Assembly: GCA_049999725.1 (NCBI GenBank)
Contig: JBNGIS010017727.1
Span: forward strand, 1-61,260
Direction of reading: 5' to 3'
Length of the DNA stretch: 61,260 nt
From: Haplomitrium mnioides
Taxonomy: Eukaryota > Marchantiophyta > Haplomitriopsida > Calobryales
The notes beneath the pieces were generated by a model. It saw nothing but the letters and a program-made list of their open reading frames with translations. It had not been told where the DNA came from and ran no database searches. Below, piece after piece: positions 57,523-61,260 of this stretch. The position numbers were made by a program, and so were the translations under genes. How positions within the stretch are numbered: the first letter of the stretch is position 1; each line of letters starts with the position of its first letter.

Positions 57523-57888
57523 ATAGCATCTCATGACAGTGCTCCAAAACCAACTCAACCAAAGCCTTATTGGTATCATGATGTATTGAAGACACTTGAG
57601 CTTTTCAAATTAGCCAACAAATAGTTAGTTTGTTGTGGAACAATCAAGAACATTGACCATCAACTTTACCTTTTCCAAGGTGAAGGCAAGATATTCAACA
57701 TGGGTATTTTGGTCCTAATCTCAATGACTTGTGAAGGTCACAAAGCTTACATTGGGCTTCTTGTGTCGTTTAAGGATGGGATCAGTCCTTAGAAGGCCTC
57801 CTCAAAAAAGTTTTGCTTCAACAAAATGAACCCATGACCATTTCACCATCGACTTGCAAGAAGCGTATAAGGATGAAAAAGCAAAAAC
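57523..57888 (+). pseudogene. DM-3 methyltransferase gene, exon 1
   Basis: Homologous to the DM-1 and DM-2 exons: SAPKPTQPKPYWYHDVLKTL, a stop at the same place as in DM-2, LYLFQGEGKIFNMGILV, GHKAYIGLLVSFKDG, KKFCFNKMNP. The start codon and the GT donor (AAG/GAT) are lost. Confidence 0.6.
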
Positions 57889-57939
57889 TCTTAACTTGTT
57901 TTTTTCTTTACTAGGAGTTCGGTCTAGGAAGGACTTTGG

Positions 57940-58420
57940 AGTTTATGCACCCATGAACTCTGAGGTCCATCAATGCAGGGACTCGGGAGTCTCTGCATGC
58001 GTGGACTCTAGAGTTCCTCCGCATGGACTCGAGAGCCCATGCCCGTTTAGACCCAAGAGTGCATACGCGTTTAGACTCGAGAATCCATGCTCACATAGAC
58101 CCAAGAGTCTATGTGCGCATGGATTCTAGAGTCCTTGTGCTTCTAGACTCTAGTAATCAAGTGTGCATGGACTCTCGGTCCATACGTGCATGGACTATGG
58201 AGTCTAAACACGCTTGGATTCTGAAGTCTATGCTCGCATGGACTTCTAAGTTCATGCATGCATACACTCCAATGTGTACACGTGTATGGAATCTGGTGTC
58301 CTAGCCCACCTGAACTTTGGTGTCCAAACGTGCTTACACTCAAAAGTTAATGCAAGTATTGACTTTAGAGTCTCCAAACGTGGCGACTAGACATTCCATG
58401 CAAGCATGAACTCCTCTATC
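57940..58420 (+). repeat. 24-bp palindromic array in DM-3 methyltransferase-gene intron
   Basis: At least five consecutive exact 24-bp units lie at about 58030-58150 (for example GAGTCTATGTGCGCATGGAT plus TCTA), with looser ones on both sides. I count about 15 GANTC sites in 57961-58400, against under two expected by chance. The TTTTCAG acceptor at about 58515 closes the intron. Confidence 0.8.
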
Positions 58421-58515
58421 TTAGCGTATTTGGTTTTTAAAGAGCTAGCCATGATTTATGCTTGCTTTTATTTTTCATTACTAGCCTTTGACACTAATAT
58501 GTTTTCTTCTTTTCA

Positions 58516-59290
58516 GCTTTTGTGGTTTCTATTAGACTTTGTCAATGCTTACCCGAACACCAAGCAAGTAGAAAGAAATTTCATAAAGTTTTCTTTCTTG
58601 CTAAAGATTTTGAAGGTGAAGGCAGGTTTGAGGTTGGCATAGTATGTGCCTCACCCCAACACAAGAATTTTTTCTGTAGAAGCAAAAAGTGGACCACCGA
58701 CTACAAAAAAGAGGAAAGAAGTCTAGCCTATAGAAGCTCAAAAAAAAACATTTGTAGCTTTGCAAAAGAAGTCAATGTCATCAGCTAATGAGGAGCTCAT
58801 TTGTTTGACCTCTCCACCAAGCTCCTCCATGCCATCCCCATCATCATCCTCTTCCAGTAGCTATAAGGAGGAGGTAGAGCCAGAGCCAGTGTAGCGCCCA
58901 ACTTCAAGAGAAATGAGAGATGTGCACAAAGGGCTTTGAACGTTTCAAGAGAGAGAGAGAGCATGTAGATCCTTAAACAACATCTAAGGAAGACAAAAAT
59001 AAAATCCAAAGCTTGCAATCCAGTGGTGCAGAGTTCATGAGGAGATGATAACAATTCGGTTGGAGAATCTCAAATTTTCGAAACCTGGAATGGATAACTG
59101 AGGGGTATTCTTTATAATGCAACTTAACGAGGATTTTGTGGAGGTTCTTGAACAAAAAATGCTCACAACAAGTATACACATTCTTTCTTTATTGTCGTTG
59201 TGGATTCGAAGTGTGGGTTGAAGGGTAAGTCAGAGTTCGACATAAAAAACCCTCATAAAATCAGATACGAGATTGATGGAGGCAATCACA
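58516..59290 (+). pseudogene. DM-3 methyltransferase gene, middle region (truncated)
   Basis: After the acceptor it reads LLDFVNAYPNTKQVERNFIK and FFCRSKKWTTDYKKEER, then the Ser/Glu-rich linker (SSSSSSSYKEEVEPEP near 58840) and CGLKGKSEFDIKNPHKIRYE near 59205-59260. It matches DM-2 down to about 42060 and stops there. The methyltransferase motifs are missing. Confidence 0.6.
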
Positions 59291-59874
59291 GTGAATAGCT
59301 GCTACTTGGAACCAAGAACCGATGCTAAGCTCTTGTTGTGTTTCACATTGAAACTTTTTTTTTCAAATTATGCTGCACCAATTACATCTTTTGTTCATTA
59401 CAAAATTTTTCATCAAAAGAAAATTATTGAGCTTGAAAACTTGATTATTCAAATACCTATTGTATTTTGGAAAAACTTTAATGCAAAATATTTGGTAAAA
59501 AAAGTAAAAACAAAAATATTATATTATAGTAAGATAAACAAACAAGAGAGAACATTGAAAAAACTCAATAAAGCTATACAGTCATTTTTTATTGTTTTCT
59601 TAATATTTGAAGAAAACCCTTCAAGATAAAAAATCCTAAAACACTTACGAAGAACAAAAAAAAGGACAATGCTACAACATACACTAGCATATAAATCTCT
59701 AATCTAGTAAGAGTTGCTTTGAACTTGCATTTACATATGAACGGATAAAAACAAAAAAGTAGACCTATACTTGCATAAACTTCAAGCCTACATATCATAA
59801 AAGATGATGGCTTTCATAAAAATCAATCCAACATTCCAAAGCAAGCATGCAATGAATCATTAGTAACTTGAAAA
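59291..59874. other. AT-rich stretch, no gene
   Basis: The first bases (GCTGCTACTTGGAACCAAGAA at 59297) resemble both the DM terminal repeat and the expected continuation of the methyltransferase gene, so I leave it open. The rest is AT-rich with poly-A/T runs. Open frames here are compositional. Confidence 0.4.
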
Positions 59875-60245
59875 TTTGAATATCCAAAATAAAATCACAA
59901 AAAAGACTCAGATGTAGAATGATATCGTTACGGAAGATTGTAATAAATTTAATGAGCAACTAAGAAAAAAACCAAAGACTCATGATTGAAGAAAACTTGT
60001 ATAAAATTCCAAATGAGTCAAAAGAAAACTTCCATGCCAACATAGATTTTCTTGTTAGTTTTTACAAAAACCAATAGGTTTTATTCAAAAGCTATTTTTT
60101 GACAAAAAAGAGATTGTCAAGAAAATATTTAACAACTATTATTTGGAATGCTTCAAGAATATAGATCAAACAAAAAATAATTTAACAAAGAAACATCTTA
60201 TTATTTATTAAATGTACATCACTCTTCATCTTCAGCTTCAACGAA
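59875..60245 (-). repeat. DM methyltransferase-gene 3' flank, second copy
   Basis: It matches 8670-9062 over its length (TATCCAAAATAAAATCACAA, TTCCATGCCAACATAGATTT against CCATGCCAGCATAGAC, CCAATAGGTTTTATTCAAAA). Its right end (CTTCATCTTCAGCTTCAACG) enters the ITEVEA-like tail of the gene. Confidence 0.6.
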
Positions 60246-60252
60246 AGATAAA

Positions 60253-60800
60253 AGATCTGGTGAACTCCAAAGATTAGAAAATTAGTTGGCAAAGTTGATT
60301 GAGAGATTGCAAGATGCAGAGGGTAATGCAAAAGTATGGATAAAGGATAAGAACGTGGCAGAGTCCAAAATTTTACGACAAGGTTATCTGATAGACCAAT
60401 TGTAACTCCAAGTAAATGTGCATAAGAAGACTAAGGCTAAATGAGCCAAACTCTATAAGGAAATGTCGAGGAGGCAGGAGGAAGAAGTGAAGCAATCGGC
60501 TATGCTATAGGTAAAGTTGGGAGCTTAGGAGCAAAAGGTGCTAGAGCAAGAGTAGGAAGAGTTTTTTGAGAATCTATTGAAAGTGGTTTGAAATGCAGTT
60601 GGCTTAAAACAAATGTGGAGTAAAGTGCAAGAAGTCTGATTAGATACATAGAATCAAATGTACTAGACTTTTCAGTGACTAATTATTGATGTAGCATAGG
60701 CTAATCAAGAAGCAGTACAAATGTTAGATCAAATGATCGTTCTAGAAGAGCAGCGTTGGAGAGAGGCAGTCGAGGAGATTTTGAGGAGGCAAAGCGATTG
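60253..60800 (+). pseudogene. Decayed coiled-coil frame
   Basis: One plus-strand frame keeps a heptad-like, charged composition for about 180 codons: LAKLIERLQDAEGNAKVWIK, YKEMSRRQEEEVKQSAML, EAVQMLDQMIVLEEQRWREA. More than ten in-frame stops interrupt it. Most stops sit where Gln or Arg would fit (CAA, CAG or CGA to TAA, TAG or TGA), which fits C-to-T decay. It could be a retrotransposon Gag-type coiled coil; I cannot name it. Confidence 0.45.
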
Positions 60801-61223
60801 AAGGCTCAAAGAGAGCTAGCGATAGTAGTGCTCCAACTTAGTAGGAGTTAGAAGTTATTTGAAAGGAGAGGATTTAGTGTAAGTTCATAATATCATTTAA
60901 AATTAGTTAAGTCTATTCAAGACGTATTCTAGAGGTTGTCTCATCTAGTATTTTAATCTTTTCTCTATCATTGTAAGATTCAAGTTTGAGTTAAGGAAGT
61001 ATTCATCAAAGACATTCCCAAAATTTTATTAAGGCTTCTTATTTGTTGGTATATTTAAGTGTGAAAGAGTGTATGGTTAAAAGAAAGATTGATTGAAAGG
61101 TTGAGGGCGTGGAGATTTGTTCCAAGAGACAACAAAGCTTTATTCAATTATCACTAGCTTGATTGATTGAGAGATTTATCATTCAGAGAAAAATGGAAAA
61201 TATGAGCCGAGATAAGGTGAAGG

Positions 61224-61226
<3 letters not shown>
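60801..61226. other. No feature seen
   Basis: AT-rich sequence without recognisable gene, repeat or terminus before the simple repeat. Confidence 0.5.

Positions 61227-61260
<34 letters not shown>
61227..61260. repeat. GA dinucleotide microsatellite
   Basis: A (GA)n run of at least 16 units that continues past the right edge of the window. Confidence 0.95.

Noticed and set aside
57940-58420. The 24-bp arrays look at first like a CRISPR array
   Set aside because: There is no repeat/spacer division: the whole 24-bp unit is degenerate and repeated, and the context is a plant transposon intron. No cas genes are present.
59293-59320. DM terminal repeat at the right end of DM-3
   Set aside because: GCTACTTGGAACCAAGAAC fits the terminal repeat, but the same bases also fit the expected continuation of the methyltransferase gene, and no subterminal sequence follows.
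1-61260. rRNA, tRNA or organelle-derived sequence
   Set aside because: I saw no conserved rRNA words, no convincing tRNA cloverleaf sequence and no organelle genes on either strand.

Overview
The window is plant nuclear DNA made almost entirely of mobile elements. It holds Ty1/copia polyproteins, a Ty3-type Gag, long LTRs, GT-AG introns and TATA boxes. I recognise no single-copy host gene, rRNA or tRNA. A seed-free land plant such as a fern is my guess, because the main transposon family resembles proteins I associate with such genomes; this is inference. Nearly every reading frame is broken, so most coding entries are pseudogenes. Working labels used below: DM = a two-gene DNA transposon (transposase-like gene plus methyltransferase gene); Copia-1/2/3 = Ty1/copia elements; LARD-A and LARD-BC = elements with LTRs of about 3.5 kb.

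Layout. 1-3059: one end of a DM element, with a 25-bp palindromic array, abutting Copia-3. 3060-8669: 3' part of Copia-3 (RT, RNase H, 3' LTR), split by the solo LTR LARD-A (4831-8335) with a 4-bp target duplication. 8670-12303: DM fragments. 12304-37941: DM-1, the most complete copy, from terminal repeat to terminal repeat. It is interrupted by LARD-BC (15764-26249, itself carrying a 1.6-kb Ty3-type insertion) and by Copia-1 (29911-37717). Without these it is about 7.3 kb. 37942-39830: DM end fragments. 39860-55120: DM-2, with the long version of the methyltransferase gene (minus strand), the transposase-like gene (plus strand), a 400-base assembly gap and Copia-2 (to 54874). 55120-59290: DM-3, with the N-terminal part of the transposase-like gene and the first half of the methyltransferase gene. 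59291-61260: AT-rich sequence, a DM 3'-end fragment, a decayed coiled-coil frame and a GA repeat.

How the DM genes fit together. In all three copies two genes diverge from a shared promoter of roughly 360-450 bp with a TATA box facing each way. One gene has a DGMDQ / GHTHDQINQ signature (DUF7869-like, DDE-type transposase suspected). The other ends in a beta-class DNA amino-methyltransferase: a degenerate DPPY motif, then a motif X - FxGxG pair. Both genes, their introns and both element ends carry arrays of one palindromic core, CCATGCGCGCATGG or CTATGCGCGCATAG. The spacing depends on position: 24 bp in methyltransferase-gene introns, 25 bp at the methyltransferase-side ends, 30 bp in frame in the transposase N-terminus, about 38-62 bp elsewhere. 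The intron arrays are rich in GANTC, the site known for CcrM/HinfI-type beta-class enzymes. This methyltransferase-bearing transposon is the best candidate here for an undescribed system.
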